A DNA stretch of 32,866 bases, from NCBI GenBank assembly GCA_003551365.1, contig PUMM01000092.1, forward strand, positions 1 through 32,866, given 5' to 3'. Source of the DNA: Clostridia bacterium (GTDB taxonomy: Bacteria; Bacillota; Sulfobacillia; SLMV01). Below are positions 1-9,385 of the stretch, in pieces. The position numbers were made by a program, and so were the translations under genes. The notes below the pieces were generated by a model. That model was not told the DNA's origin. It worked only from the letters and a program-made list of their open reading frames with translations, and did not search any database. How positions within the stretch are numbered: position 1 is the stretch's first letter; each line of letters starts with the position of its first letter.

Positions 1-355
1 GCTGGCCGGTGGGCGGCGGGCCATCGGGGAAGACATGGCCCAGATGCGCTTCGCAGCGCGCGCAATGCACCTCGGTGCGGCGCATGAACAGCGACCGGTC
101 CTCGCGCGTGCCGACGGGGGCATCCTCGCGGGGCGCCCAGAAGCTGGGCCAGCCGGTGCCAGAATCGAACTTGCGCCCCTGATCGAAGAGCGGCGCATCG
201 CAGCAGATGCAGCGATAGACGCCCGGCCCCTTGGGCAAATCATCATGCGTGAAGGCGCGTTCGGTGCCGTGCTTGCGCGTCACTTTGTAGGCCAGCGGCG
301 AAAGCTGGGCGCGCCATTCCGCGTCGCTCTTCACAAACGTGTCGGTTTTCGTCAT
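1..355 (-). CDS. msrB: Peptide-methionine (R)-S-oxide reductase MsrB, partial (3' end beyond window edge)
   Basis: Own reverse-complement translation from ATG at 355: MTKTDTFVKSDAEWRAQLSPLAYKVTRKHGTERAFTHDDLPKGPGVYRCICCDAPLFDQGRKFDSGTGWPSFWAP...HCARCEAHLGHVFPDGPPPTGQ. Shows the CxxC zinc pairs and the GTGWPSF and LGHVFPDGP motifs of MsrB. Open at window edge. Confidence 0.93.
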   Translation of the reverse strand, partial: MTKTDTFVKSDAEWRAQLSPLAYKVTRKHGTERAFTHDDLPKGPGVYRCICCDAPLFDQGRKFDSGTGWPSFWAPREDAPVGTREDRSLFMRRTEVHCARCEAHLGHVFPDGPPPTGQ

Positions 356-423
356 CCTGTCACCCACTGATGGCCTGATCGTTCATGGTCCAGCAGTTAG
401 ACAGGACGCGCCGAATGTCCAGT

Positions 424-465
424 GCCTTCGCCCGCCGCCCCGGGTACCGGAGGGCGGGCGAAGGC
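424..465 (-). terminator. Strong hairpin, probable terminator downstream of the FAH-family gene
   Basis: Perfect 13-bp inverted repeat gccttcgcccgcc (424-436) / ggcgggcgaaggc (453-465), just after the stop codon at 475. No clear U-tract. Confidence 0.6.
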
Positions 466-474
466 CGTTACGGA

Positions 475-1281
475 TCAGTCCTCTGCCATGACCACCGGAT
501 TGCGCAGCGTTCCGAAGCCCTCTATCTCCACTTCAATGACATCTCCGCTCTGCACCGGCCCGACGCCGGAGGGAGTACCCGTCATAATCACGTCACCCGG
601 CTCGAGCGTCATGATCTGGGCGCAAAACCACACCAGATACTCGGGATCATAGATCATCGTATCGACGGTTGATCTCTGGCGGATCTCTCCATTTTGCCGG
701 GTGACTATCTCCCGACATCCGAGGTCAACATCGTAGTTTATGATCGGCCCCAGCGGGCAAAAGGTATCGAATCCCTTGGCCCGCGTCCACTGGCCGTCCC
801 TGCCCTGCAGATCGCGTGCGCTCACATCATTGCCGCAGGTATAGCCAAAGATGGCCCGGCGGGCCTGCACGGGATCGGGACGGTGTATCTTCTCCCCAAT
901 GACTGCGACCAGCTCTCCCTCGAAGTCCACGCGCTCTGCATCCGGTGGGTGTATGATGGGCGAATTGGGCCCCACCACCGAGGTGGATGGTTTCAGAAAG
1001 ATTATTGGCTCCTCGGGAAGATCCATTCCCGACTCCGCAGCGTGATCGCGATAGTTGAGCCCGACTCCAATGACCTTGCCCGGGTCCACGGGCGAGCACA
1101 GGTCCAGCTCGTCGAGATCGCCGGCAAATTCACCCGGAGTGTAGTCTTCCAGCGGGGTGCTGTCGAGTCGGTATACCCCTTCGGGGGTGACCTGCCCGTA
1201 CACCCGCCCGTCTTCAGTGCAGAATCTGACAAATTGCTTCAACCTCCACGCCTCCTCTCCATCAGTTGATCCCTCATTCAC
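475..1281 (-). CDS. Fumarylacetoacetate hydrolase (FAH) family protein
   Basis: 268 aa; VIGVGLNYRDHAAESG, PIIFLKPSTSVVGPNSPI, VDFEGELVAVIG, GYTCGNDVSARDLQ, KGFDTFCPLGP, GDVIMTGTPSGVGP are FAH-family signatures. Confidence 0.93.
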   Translation of the reverse strand: MNEGSTDGEEAWRLKQFVRFCTEDGRVYGQVTPEGVYRLDSTPLEDYTPGEFAGDLDELDLCSPVDPGKVIGVGLNYRDHAAESGMDLPEEPIIFLKPSTSVVGPNSPIIHPPDAERVDFEGELVAVIGEKIHRPDPVQARRAIFGYTCGNDVSARDLQGRDGQWTRAKGFDTFCPLGPIINYDVDLGCREIVTRQNGEIRQRSTVDTMIYDPEYLVWFCAQIMTLEPGDVIMTGTPSGVGPVQSGDVIEVEIEGFGTLRNPVVMAED

Positions 1282-3482
1282 TCCCTTCTTTCATGCCCCG
1301 CAACTTCCTCCCCCAGCGCCAACAGCATCACCGCCACCGGGGACAGTACGGTCAGGGCAGCCGTGACTACTCCGCTGTCATTGCTGATGAGGGCGGCAAG
1401 ACTGAGGGCTACGGAGGTGCGGCACACCGAGGACAGTTCTGGCCGGCGCGCAAAGGCGTCGCGAATCCAGCCCACGGGTCGAAAGGACACCAGGGCGTAG
1501 ACTGCCAGCAGAAAGAGCCATGCCCGCGTCCACACCGTATAGCGAAAGACGCGCAGTGCGGTGGATGCCTTGCGGCTCATCAGCGCGGTGACGTCCTCGC
1601 CGCGGCCGGGCGAAAACAGCTCTCCCACGTGAGTGGAGACTTCGATCGGCGCATTCGTGTGCCAGCCGACGACCAGTGCAGCCCCGGCCAGCAGGCCGCC
1701 CCCGGCCAGGAGACACCACTGATGGGCACTTATCGGCTTATGCCTGAAGTTCCCCACGGCCGCCGCCAGCGAAGCAGCAAACCAGGCTGAAAACACCATA
1801 GCCCCTCCGAAGTTCGTCCCCCAGTTCGGTCCGGCGACCACTGCTGCGCAACCGAGGGCAAAAAGTGTCGGGAGAATCCCTCGCAGTGCGCCTCCCCCGC
1901 CCACTCCACCGACGCCGCGAACCAGGAGGACGGCGCCCAGCAGCACTCCCAACAGCTCATTGCCGAGACCGTAGTACCGGGCTCCGGCAGCCGCGCAGTA
2001 TCCCAGTGGCGACAGGAGGGCCAGACGAGCCCCCGTTAGTTGATCCAGACACACAACGAGGCAGGTACCGGCAGCTACGGCCACTACGGCCGTCCGCAGG
2101 TCGGTGGCTGCACGCAGGAGCAAGGTGCAGACGGCCAGTACCGCCCACAGGACCACCAGGCGGACGGGTGAAGACAGGGAGGCAAAAGCCGGACTGATGA
2201 GAGCTGCTGGCGGCAGCAGGGCCAGTGCCGCCATGGTATGCGCGGCGACGAAATAGGCACCCGGCATCCAGAGTATTCCCGCGGCGATCAGAAGCGCAGA
2301 GGTGACCACCAGGGCCACCATGAACTGAGCCAGAGGAGCGCGCATTGCCCGGGCCTCCTGCACGCCGTAGTGCAGGTGCTGCACTGCGGCAAGCGCATTG
2401 CCCTGCACCTGAACCTGCACGGTTCGCAGAGAGCGGGCTGCCGTCACCGTGCATGCCGTTCGGCCTGCCGTCCACAGGGTCGCACCCACATCCGAAAGCG
2501 ACACCAGCCCGGGGCGGCGGGTGGTGGAGCTGGTCAGTATCCCGTCGTCCCCCCGCGCAGGCGCCGCTATCAGGCCCATGCCTCCTGGACCTGATTTGGG
2601 GTCTATCAACAGCACCTGTGCCCCCTCATGTGCATCCGCCAGTTCCCCGGCTCCCTGCAGGGCGGCATGCAGGAGCCCCTCGCGCAGTGGCGCGGCCACT
2701 TCGTGCGGTAGCCAGTCGGGGACCAATAGCAAGTCGCCCGCCTCGACCACCGTCAGTCCGACATCGTCCGGAAGCTGCGAGCACACCCGCACCACGGAGC
2801 TCCAGTCCGTCCTGGTGCCACCTGGTATCAGCTCACAGGGGGCGCTGACAACGGAGGGCGGAATGTACCGGTCCACCACTCCGCTGCGATCGGCCGCGAT
2901 GATCCCCCCGGCCCCGTCCGCACCCACTCCCCGCACGTACGCGGTGCGCAGGCCAGCGGATCGAATCCTCTCTCCCAGGAGACCGACGTCGGCCTCGCGG
3001 GCGGGTTGGCTGTTTTTGTCCGCCAGGCGCGGCCAGTCCACAAATGCAGCCCCGTCGGAAGGCACTGCACGCCCGTACCACAGGTGAAATTGCCGGACCG
3101 TACCCTCCATCACCGGCTGTCGGTCGGCACCATCGTACACAAGATGCAGATCGGACAGCCCTCGCGCCCGGCTGCCGGCCGACAGAGTGGCGCAGGCCGC
3201 ACTCATCTGTGGACCTCCGAGCGTCTGCACGTTCAGGAGCGCGACGGCCCCGAGATCTGACCCCACATTCAGCTCATTCGACAGGACTGCCCCGGCCAGG
3301 CCCGGGAGGATGATCAGGATGGATCTGTCCGCCGGCTCCAGATCCCCACCCGGCTCGGACAGGGTGGCCACAAAATTCCACGCGCAGTGCGTCGACCAAA
3401 CAGGAGATATGAAGATCAGTCCCAACAGGACAAATGCACCAATTGCCGGGGTAGACCTCTTCAATGTTTTCCGCCGGCGCAC
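1278..3482 (-). CDS. Uncharacterised 734-aa membrane protein: N-terminal signal/TM, extracytoplasmic domain possibly of degenerate alkaline-phosphatase-like type, multi-TM C-terminus
   Basis: Long ORF overlapping the FAH gene by 4 nt and the upstream GT4 gene. Many hydrophobic segments after about residue 370. Motifs ARYYGLGNELLGVLLG, GPNWGTNFGGAMVF and STHVGELF. Confidence 0.75.
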   Translation of the reverse strand: MRRRKTLKRSTPAIGAFVLLGLIFISPVWSTHCAWNFVATLSEPGGDLEPADRSILIILPGLAGAVLSNELNVGSDLGAVALLNVQTLGGPQMSAACATLSAGSRARGLSDLHLVYDGADRQPVMEGTVRQFHLWYGRAVPSDGAAFVDWPRLADKNSQPAREADVGLLGERIRSAGLRTAYVRGVGADGAGGIIAADRSGVVDRYIPPSVVSAPCELIPGGTRTDWSSVVRVCSQLPDDVGLTVVEAGDLLLVPDWLPHEVAAPLREGLLHAALQGAGELADAHEGAQVLLIDPKSGPGGMGLIAAPARGDDGILTSSTTRRPGLVSLSDVGATLWTAGRTACTVTAARSLRTVQVQVQGNALAAVQHLHYGVQEARAMRAPLAQFMVALVVTSALLIAAGILWMPGAYFVAAHTMAALALLPPAALISPAFASLSSPVRLVVLWAVLAVCTLLLRAATDLRTAVVAVAAGTCLVVCLDQLTGARLALLSPLGYCAAAGARYYGLGNELLGVLLGAVLLVRGVGGVGGGGALRGILPTLFALGCAAVVAGPNWGTNFGGAMVFSAWFAASLAAAVGNFRHKPISAHQWCLLAGGGLLAGAALVVGWHTNAPIEVSTHVGELFSPGRGEDVTALMSRKASTALRVFRYTVWTRAWLFLLAVYALVSFRPVGWIRDAFARRPELSSVCRTSVALSLAALISNDSGVVTAALTVLSPVAVMLLALGEEVAGHERRE

Positions 3483-4546
3483 ATCTCAGCGTACAACTCC
3501 TCCAGTGCCACCGCCACCTGGCGCCAGGCCGGCAGCTGCCTGCTCCGACGCCTGGCCCCCAGTCCCAGCTGCCGGCGCATCTTCCCATCAGTCAATAGTC
3601 GGGCCAGAGCATCGGCCAGGGCTCTGGGGTCATCGGGCGGGACCAACCAGCCGCTGCGAGCGTGCTCCACCAGTTCCGGGGTACCACCGATGCGCGCCGC
3701 CACCGGCACAACTCCGTAGGTCATGGCCTCGCTCACGGCCAGGCCCGACGCCTCACTGCGGGAGGGGGACACCAACAGATCGGAGCAGCGGTAGTGAGGC
3801 GCAACATCCTCCCGCCAGCCACACCACTCGATGCGCCCCTGCAGTCCCATCGACGCCGCCGCCCTGCGGTACCGGTCCCGCAGGGGACCATCCCCCACTG
3901 CACACAGCGTCCACGGGAGGGCATGCAGGCGGCAGAGTGCAGTCAGCAAAATGTCCAGGCCCTTGCTGTGATGAAAGCGTCCGACGTACAGAAGGCGTAC
4001 CGGGCCGCTGCCCGGGATGCGAACCACGCTCGGTCTCTCGGTGCCGTTGGGGATCACGTGCACCGGAGCCGGCAGGTCGCGCAGTGTCTTTCGCACCGCC
4101 CCGCTTACGGCACACACCTGCAGATTATGCCGTTTTGCGAGCATCCCGGCGGCAATGCGGGCCCCGATTGATCGAACGAGAGTGTGAATGGTGACCAGTG
4201 CTGGTCTCTTCTCTGGCGTCCGGACATCTGCCGCCAGCAGCAGAAGACCCGCCCACAGACCGTGGGCGTGGATCATCGTGCATCGCCGGCTCAGTCTCCG
4301 CAGATTCCGGGCAGCACGCCACATAATGAGTGGTGAGGTGGGATATTCTTCCGGCAGCCGGTGCCACCGCCTCAGCACACGGGGACGATGCCCATCCAGC
4401 ACATCTCCGACGGCCGCCGGTGCTGCCACGGCCACCCGCACCCTAGTTGCGTCCAGATGTTGTAAAATCTTGTGCACGTGGGTGCGCATGCCTCCCCGCA
4501 GGGGACGCAACACCCACAGGATGTCCATAATCTTTTTTTCGGCCAT
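3461..4546 (-). CDS. Glycosyltransferase family 4 (GT-B fold)
   Basis: 361 aa; VIPNGTE, LLYVGRFHHSKGLDILLTAL, VSPSRSEASGLAVSEAMTYGVVPVAARIGGTPELVE are typical of GT4. Confidence 0.93.
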   Translation of the reverse strand: MAEKKIMDILWVLRPLRGGMRTHVHKILQHLDATRVRVAVAAPAAVGDVLDGHRPRVLRRWHRLPEEYPTSPLIMWRAARNLRRLSRRCTMIHAHGLWAGLLLLAADVRTPEKRPALVTIHTLVRSIGARIAAGMLAKRHNLQVCAVSGAVRKTLRDLPAPVHVIPNGTERPSVVRIPGSGPVRLLYVGRFHHSKGLDILLTALCRLHALPWTLCAVGDGPLRDRYRRAAASMGLQGRIEWCGWREDVAPHYRCSDLLVSPSRSEASGLAVSEAMTYGVVPVAARIGGTPELVEHARSGWLVPPDDPRALADALARLLTDGKMRRQLGLGARRRSRQLPAWRQVAVALEELYAEMCAGGKH

Positions 4547-4635
4547 ATCTGTAGCATGATCATCCCGGTGACGGCTGATGCGCCCGGGTTGGAAAGTGAC
4601 CCGCGTCGGGCTCTGCGCTAGGTGGGTCCATCTTT

Positions 4636-5073
4636 CTAGCTCTTCTCAGCCTCGTCCCGTATGCCCGCGAGCATGCTGTCGCAGTTGTCGCGCACTACCT
4701 TTCTCACCAACGGTTCCAGTGCCGACTCCAACATGGGAACGCCGAGACTGGCCTCGACGGTCAGGCGGATCCTGCAGCCTCCGTCTTCCGGCTCGAAGGT
4801 CCAGCGACCGCGAAACACCTTGAGGTCTCCTTCGGTCTGCTCGTAGGCTATGGTGAGATTTTCGTCATCGAAGTCGTCCCTCTCCTTCCAGGTAATGGCC
4901 TTTCCCTGAAATTTGGCGTCCCAGCGGGTGATGGTCCAGTCATCCCCACCCTCCAGAACCTCGATGTCCAGTACGTTGGCCATAAAATCAGGAAATCTCT
5001 CCATATCAGAGGCAATGCGATAGCACTCCTCTGGCGGCGCATCCACATTTATCTCCGCAACTATTTCTGCCAT
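4636..5073 (-). CDS. SRPBCC / polyketide cyclase-like (START superfamily) protein
   Basis: 145 aa; VDAPPEECYRIASDMERFPDFMANVLDIEVLEGGDDWTITRWDAKFQGKAITWKERDDFD has the SRPBCC pattern. Confidence 0.8.
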   Translation of the reverse strand: MAEIVAEINVDAPPEECYRIASDMERFPDFMANVLDIEVLEGGDDWTITRWDAKFQGKAITWKERDDFDDENLTIAYEQTEGDLKVFRGRWTFEPEDGGCRIRLTVEASLGVPMLESALEPLVRKVVRDNCDSMLAGIRDEAEKS

Positions 5074-5087
5074 ATTCTCCTCCCTCT

Positions 5088-6362
5088 CTACATGTCGCGC
5101 AGCTGCGGGGCCACGTCCGCTACCACGTCCCGCACTAGCTCCAGCCCCGCCCGCAAATCCTCATCCGGGATGTTGAGCGGCGGCGCTATGCGCATAACTG
5201 TCCAGTTCATGAGGCTCGGTACCACCAGGACCCCGCGCTGAAAGAGCTCGGTAAGCACCATGATTCCACCGGAGGGATTTTCGAAATGCAGACCTATGAG
5301 CAGACCCCTGCCGTCCACATGACTGAGAACTTCGGGGAACTCCTCCGCCATATCCTGCAGATACTGCAGCGCCCACCCCCCCTTGTCGCGTGCCTGACGG
5401 GCGAGGTCTTCTTCCTGCAGAACGCGCAGTGCTGCCAGCCCCGCGCTGGCCGCAACCGGATTCCCCCCCGTCGTGGATGAATGAATCCACGGATTTTCAT
5501 CAAATATCTGAAAAATGTCTGGACGCACTATTGCCGCACCGAGAGGAATGACTCCTCCACCCAGTGATTTGGCCAGGGTCATGATGTCCGGCACCACGCC
5601 GGAGTGCTCGCAGGCGAAGTTTTCACCGGTACGGCCCAGCCCAGTCTGCACCTCATCCAGAACGAGTAGTGCTCCACTGTCATCGCAGATGCGTCGGACG
5701 CCGGGAAGATAGTCTGCGTCCGGTATCACTACCCCAGATTCCCCCTGGATCGCCTCCACTATCACCGCGGCGGTGTTTTCGTCCACTGCCTCCTCCAACG
5801 CATCCAGATCATTATAGGGGACGTGCGTAAATCCCGGCAGCAGGGGGCCAAAAGCATCGCGATACATACCCTTGCTCGTGGCCGACAGTGCGCCCAGCGT
5901 CTTTCCGTGAAATCCGCCCTCTGCAGCCACCACTCCTTCTCTCTCCGTGAACATGCGCGCCACCTTGAGGGCCACCTCCACCGCCTCTGCACCGCTGGCA
6001 CACAGAAAAGAGCGCTGCAGATCGCCGGGGGTCAGCTCGGCCAGCTCCCTGGCCAGTTCCACCTCCGGACGACTGAGCATGGTCTTGGTAGCCAGGCCCA
6101 TATGCTGCAGCTGCTCCGAAACCGCCCCCACTACAGTCGGGTGCCGGTGCCCCATGTTGAGCACGGCGTACCCGGCGCAGAGGTCGATGAACTCGTTGCC
6201 CTCCTCATCAAACACGCGCGAACCTTCGCCGCGACACTCAATATTGGTCATGCCCATGAGTCTATATACTCGCGCCCGTCCAGGATTGACGTAGCGCTCC
6301 AGATCACCCAGAAGGTCATTGGATCGGGATCCATCGCTGCACCTATTCTCTTGTTCCCACAT
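5088..6362 (-). CDS. Class III PLP-dependent aminotransferase (ornithine/acetylornithine/4-aminobutyrate-type)
   Basis: ORF runs 5088..6464, but the ATG at 6362 ([16 protein letters not shown]...) is the more likely start. [45 protein letters not shown] contains the PLP lysine motif. Confidence 0.9.
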   Translation of the reverse strand: MWEQENRCSDGSRSNDLLGDLERYVNPGRARVYRLMGMTNIECRGEGSRVFDEEGNEFIDLCAGYAVLNMGHRHPTVVGAVSEQLQHMGLATKTMLSRPEVELARELAELTPGDLQRSFLCASGAEAVEVALKVARMFTEREGVVAAEGGFHGKTLGALSATSKGMYRDAFGPLLPGFTHVPYNDLDALEEAVDENTAAVIVEAIQGESGVVIPDADYLPGVRRICDDSGALLVLDEVQTGLGRTGENFACEHSGVVPDIMTLAKSLGGGVIPLGAAIVRPDIFQIFDENPWIHSSTTGGNPVAASAGLAALRVLQEEDLARQARDKGGWALQYLQDMAEEFPEVLSHVDGRGLLIGLHFENPSGGIMVLTELFQRGVLVVPSLMNWTVMRIAPPLNIPDEDLRAGLELVRDVVADVAPQLRDM

Positions 6363-6551
6363 TTTTCGAACCACCTTCCCCGTCAGCTCGGGACGGAGTA
6401 CCGCCCCTTTCCCTCTGCATGCGTCTGCATGCGTGGGTAGTGCAAGCGCACACCACCGCACCATACCTGCTTTCTATCTCCGGAGGCAGGATTCCTGTTA
6501 CGGCTCGGGGCGGACCTGATGCTCAGAAGCGGGGCCGCCCGGCCGATTCGA

Positions 6552-6580
6552 TGCAACGGAGATGCCGGGAGTGATAGAAT
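6552..6580 (+). promoter_or_regulatory. Possible sigma-A-like promoter for iorAB
   Basis: TGCAAC (6552-6557), 17-nt spacer, TAGAAT (6575-6580). The -35 element is weak. Confidence 0.3.
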
Positions 6581-6628
6581 GTGGGTGGTGTTCAAATGTG
6601 CTGGTTTAGCGGTGAAAGGAGGACCCCG

Positions 6629-8392
6629 GTGAAATACCGACTGTTGACTGGTAACGAGGCGATCGCCTCTGGTGCACACAATTCGGGCGTAAAGGTGGTG
6701 GTCGGATACCCCGGGACCCCGAGTACTGAGATTATCGAACACATCAGGGCGGAAAGGGATTCGGACATCTACGCAGAGTGGGCACCCAATGAGAAAGTGG
6801 CGCTGGAAGTTGCGGTGGGGGCAGCTCTTTCCGGCGTCAGGTCCATGGCTGCGATGAAGCACGTGGGCGTAAACGTGGCAGCCGATCCCCTGATGACCGC
6901 CACGTACACCGGAGTGCGGGGTGGCCTGGTGATCGTCACCGCAGACGACCCGGGAATGCACAGTTCGCAGAATGAACAGGATAACCGGAATTATGCCCGA
7001 TTTGCCCGGGTGCCGATGCTGGAGCCGAGTGATAGCCAGGAGTGCCAGGACATGATGCCGCAGGCCTTCGAGATATCGGAGAAATTCGACACTCCAGTAT
7101 TCCTTCGCTCGACGACGCGAGTTTCGCACTCCAAGTCTCTGGTGCATCCGGGCGAGAGCGTGCCGTCGGATGTCGCCCCCGGGTTTGATCGCAATCCCCA
7201 GAAGCTGGTGATGATACCTGTTCATGCCCGCGGGCGCCACCCGCAGGTGCAAAGGAGATTGCAGGAGCTCCGTCAGTTCGCGGAGGAGGCGGAGGACCTG
7301 AACCGCATTGAGTGGGGTTCGGACCAGTCGGTGGGAATAATCACCGGCGGCATCGCCTATCAGTACGTGCGGGAGGTGTGTCCGGAGGCAGCGGTGTTGA
7401 AGCTGGGACTGAGCTACCCGCTGCCGCTGCAGATGATAGGCGAGTTCGCCGCAGGCGTGGACGAACTGTACGTGGTCGAGGAACTCGATCCGTTCTGGGA
7501 GATGGAGATACGGGCGGCGGGATTCGATGTACAGGGGAAGGAGCGCTTCCCGGTGGTTGGTGAGCTCAGTCCCACTCTGGTGCGCACGGGTCTGCAGGGC
7601 ACCACGGACGAGCCGAATTCTGCACCCGACAGTGAGGAGCAGCTCCCGGTCCGCCCGCCCATCCTCTGTCCCGGCTGCCCGCACCGGGGAGTATTTGCGG
7701 TGCTGAGTGAGCTGGGGCTGGTGGTTAAGGGGGACATCGGCTGCTACTCTCTGGGAGTCATGCCCCCGCTTTCGGCAATGGATACCCTCACCTGCATGGG
7801 AGCCAGCATGGGGCAGGCCATGGGCATGGAGAAAGCCCTGGGCGACCGGGCTCCCGATTCGGTGGCAGTGATCGGCGATTCCACCTTCATGCATTCGGGC
7901 ATGACTGCGCTCGCGGATATCGTATACAACAATGGACACGTCACCACCATAATCCTGGACAATGACGCCACCGCCATGACCGGCCATCAGGCTCACCCCG
8001 GATCGGGCCTGCGTGCGCGGGAGACGGGCGGGCGGCGGGTGGATTTCGAGCAGCTCGTGCGTGGACTGGGAGTACAGGACGTTCACCGCGTGGATCCATA
8101 CGATCTGCAGCAGGTCAAGGATGCGGTGCAGGCTGCGCTCGAGACCGACGCCGCCTCCGTGATCATTGCCGAACGGCCCTGCGTCCTGCTCGACCGTACC
8201 CCGCCCGAGCATCATTATTCCGTGGGAGATGACTGTACGGGCTGCGGGTTGTGTCTGCACCTCGGATGCCCGGCGCTGTCTTACACCGACGGGGGAACAG
8301 TGCGCATAGACCCGGTTCTCTGCACCCACTGCGGCCTGTGTGCCCAGGCCTGCAGCTTTGATGCCATAGAGCGAAGGAGTGAGAGCCAGTGA
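6629..8392 (+). CDS. iorA: Indolepyruvate ferredoxin oxidoreductase, alpha subunit
   Basis: Start taken as GTG at 6629, preceded by gaaaggagg. LLTGNEAIASGA, GYPGTPSTEIIEHI, CPGCPHRGVF, GDIGCYSLG, ATAMTGHQAHPGSG and C-terminal CTGCGLCLHLGCP / CTHCGLCAQAC ferredoxin motifs. Confidence 0.95.
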   Translation: MKYRLLTGNEAIASGAHNSGVKVVVGYPGTPSTEIIEHIRAERDSDIYAEWAPNEKVALEVAVGAALSGVRSMAAMKHVGVNVAADPLMTATYTGVRGGLVIVTADDPGMHSSQNEQDNRNYARFARVPMLEPSDSQECQDMMPQAFEISEKFDTPVFLRSTTRVSHSKSLVHPGESVPSDVAPGFDRNPQKLVMIPVHARGRHPQVQRRLQELRQFAEEAEDLNRIEWGSDQSVGIITGGIAYQYVREVCPEAAVLKLGLSYPLPLQMIGEFAAGVDELYVVEELDPFWEMEIRAAGFDVQGKERFPVVGELSPTLVRTGLQGTTDEPNSAPDSEEQLPVRPPILCPGCPHRGVFAVLSELGLVVKGDIGCYSLGVMPPLSAMDTLTCMGASMGQAMGMEKALGDRAPDSVAVIGDSTFMHSGMTALADIVYNNGHVTTIILDNDATAMTGHQAHPGSGLRARETGGRRVDFEQLVRGLGVQDVHRVDPYDLQQVKDAVQAALETDAASVIIAERPCVLLDRTPPEHHYSVGDDCTGCGLCLHLGCPALSYTDGGTVRIDPVLCTHCGLCAQACSFDAIERRSESQ

Positions 8393-9003
8393 CTGCACGG
8401 GATCGAATGCAGGTCAACGACGTGGTCGTGGTCGGCGTGGGCGGTCAGGGCATTCTTCTGGCCACCGATGTGATCGCCAACGTCTTCATTGCCACGGGCT
8501 GCGACGTGAAGAAGTCAGAAGTGCACGGAATGGCGCAGCGCGGTGGATCAGTGGAGAGTCACGTGCGCCGTCGTCACGGCTGTGTGCACTCTCCCCTCGT
8601 CTCCCCCGGATGCGCCGATGTGCTGCTGTCATTTGAACGCATGGAGGCTCTGCGTTACGCCAACTATGTGCATTCTGACGGAGTGGTACTTTACAACACC
8701 CAGAAGATCCCCACTCTGGCCATAGCTAACGGGGAGGTCAGGTATCCGTCCGGTATCGAACAGTCCCTGCGGAAGCGCTGCCGCACAGTGCTGCCGGTCA
8801 ATGCCATGGATGTGGCCGCGGATCTCGGGAATCCGCGCGTCGCCAACACGGTGCTGCTGGGTGCGCTGTCGCACCTGACCGACATTCCGGCGGAGCGCTG
8901 GGAGGAGGCCATTGTGGATCGGGTGCCCCGCAGCGCGGGGGAAGTGAACCGCCGGGCCTTCGCGGCGGGAGCGGCAGTGGCGAAAGATCTGATGGCAACA
9001 TAG
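8389..9003 (+). CDS. iorB: Indolepyruvate ferredoxin oxidoreductase, beta subunit
   Basis: VVVVGVGGQGILLATDVIA, KKSEVHGMAQRGGSVESHVR. Overlaps the iorA stop by 4 nt (GTGA). Confidence 0.94.
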   Translation: MTARDRMQVNDVVVVGVGGQGILLATDVIANVFIATGCDVKKSEVHGMAQRGGSVESHVRRRHGCVHSPLVSPGCADVLLSFERMEALRYANYVHSDGVVLYNTQKIPTLAIANGEVRYPSGIEQSLRKRCRTVLPVNAMDVAADLGNPRVANTVLLGALSHLTDIPAERWEEAIVDRVPRSAGEVNRRAFAAGAAVAKDLMAT

Positions 9004-9045
9004 GCTGAAAGGACGAGCAAACTGGCTGCAGGCCCGGACGGGATC

Positions 9046-9074
9046 TTGCGCCTTTTCGTCCCATGTAGTAGAAT
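9046..9074 (+). promoter_or_regulatory. Probable sigma-A-like promoter of the T-box/leuS transcript
   Basis: TTGCGC (9046-9051), 17-nt spacer, TAGAAT (9069-9074), directly upstream of the T-box stem I. Confidence 0.6.
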
Positions 9075-9084
9075 TTGCTCAATC

Positions 9085-9324
9085 AAAATGAAGAGCGGCC
9101 ATGATGGAGAGTAGTAGGATGTCGTCCGTCTCAGAGAGTCCCGGGTGGCTGCGACGGGACACGGGGCGGCAGTCCGAACTCACTCCTGAGCCGGAGGAGC
9201 GAAAGACACGGGACAGTAGTTCCTCCCGGGCGCCGCCGTTACCGGCGAAAGCGGGGCGCCGTAGCGCCCAAGTAGAGTGGTACCGCGGAAGCGAACCCTC
9301 CGTCTCTATGACGGAGGGTTTTTG
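9085..9324 (+). ncRNA. T-box leader RNA, Leu-specific (CUC specifier), upstream of leuS
   Basis: Stem I base GGAG (9106-9109) followed by an AGUA motif and paired with CUCC (9183-9186). Specifier loop GAA-CTC-A with CTC at 9179-9181. T-box sequence TAGAGTGGTACCGCGG (9273-9288). Followed by the terminator and leuS. 5' boundary approximate. Confidence 0.93.
9294..9323 (+). terminator. Intrinsic terminator of the T-box leader
   Basis: AACCCTCCGTC (9294-9304) / GACGGAGGGTT (9310-9320) followed by a T run (9319-9323). Confidence 0.93.
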
Positions 9325-9385
9325 TATTGCTCGCGGTGAAAATGTCGATTGCCGGAGCAGTTGACTAGCGAGGAGGTAGGTTCGC

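Noticed and set aside
3187-4194. 335-aa plus-strand ORF
   Set aside because: Antisense to the GT4 and 734-aa membrane protein genes; Pro/Arg/Ser-rich low-complexity translation.
6383-8398. 671-aa minus-strand ORF
   Set aside because: Complete antisense shadow of iorA, which has clear motifs and an RBS. The translated product is His/Arg-rich with no recognisable family; typical of GC-rich codon bias.
9101-9364. 87-aa plus-strand ORF
   Set aside because: Lies within the T-box leader; explained by the RNA structure.
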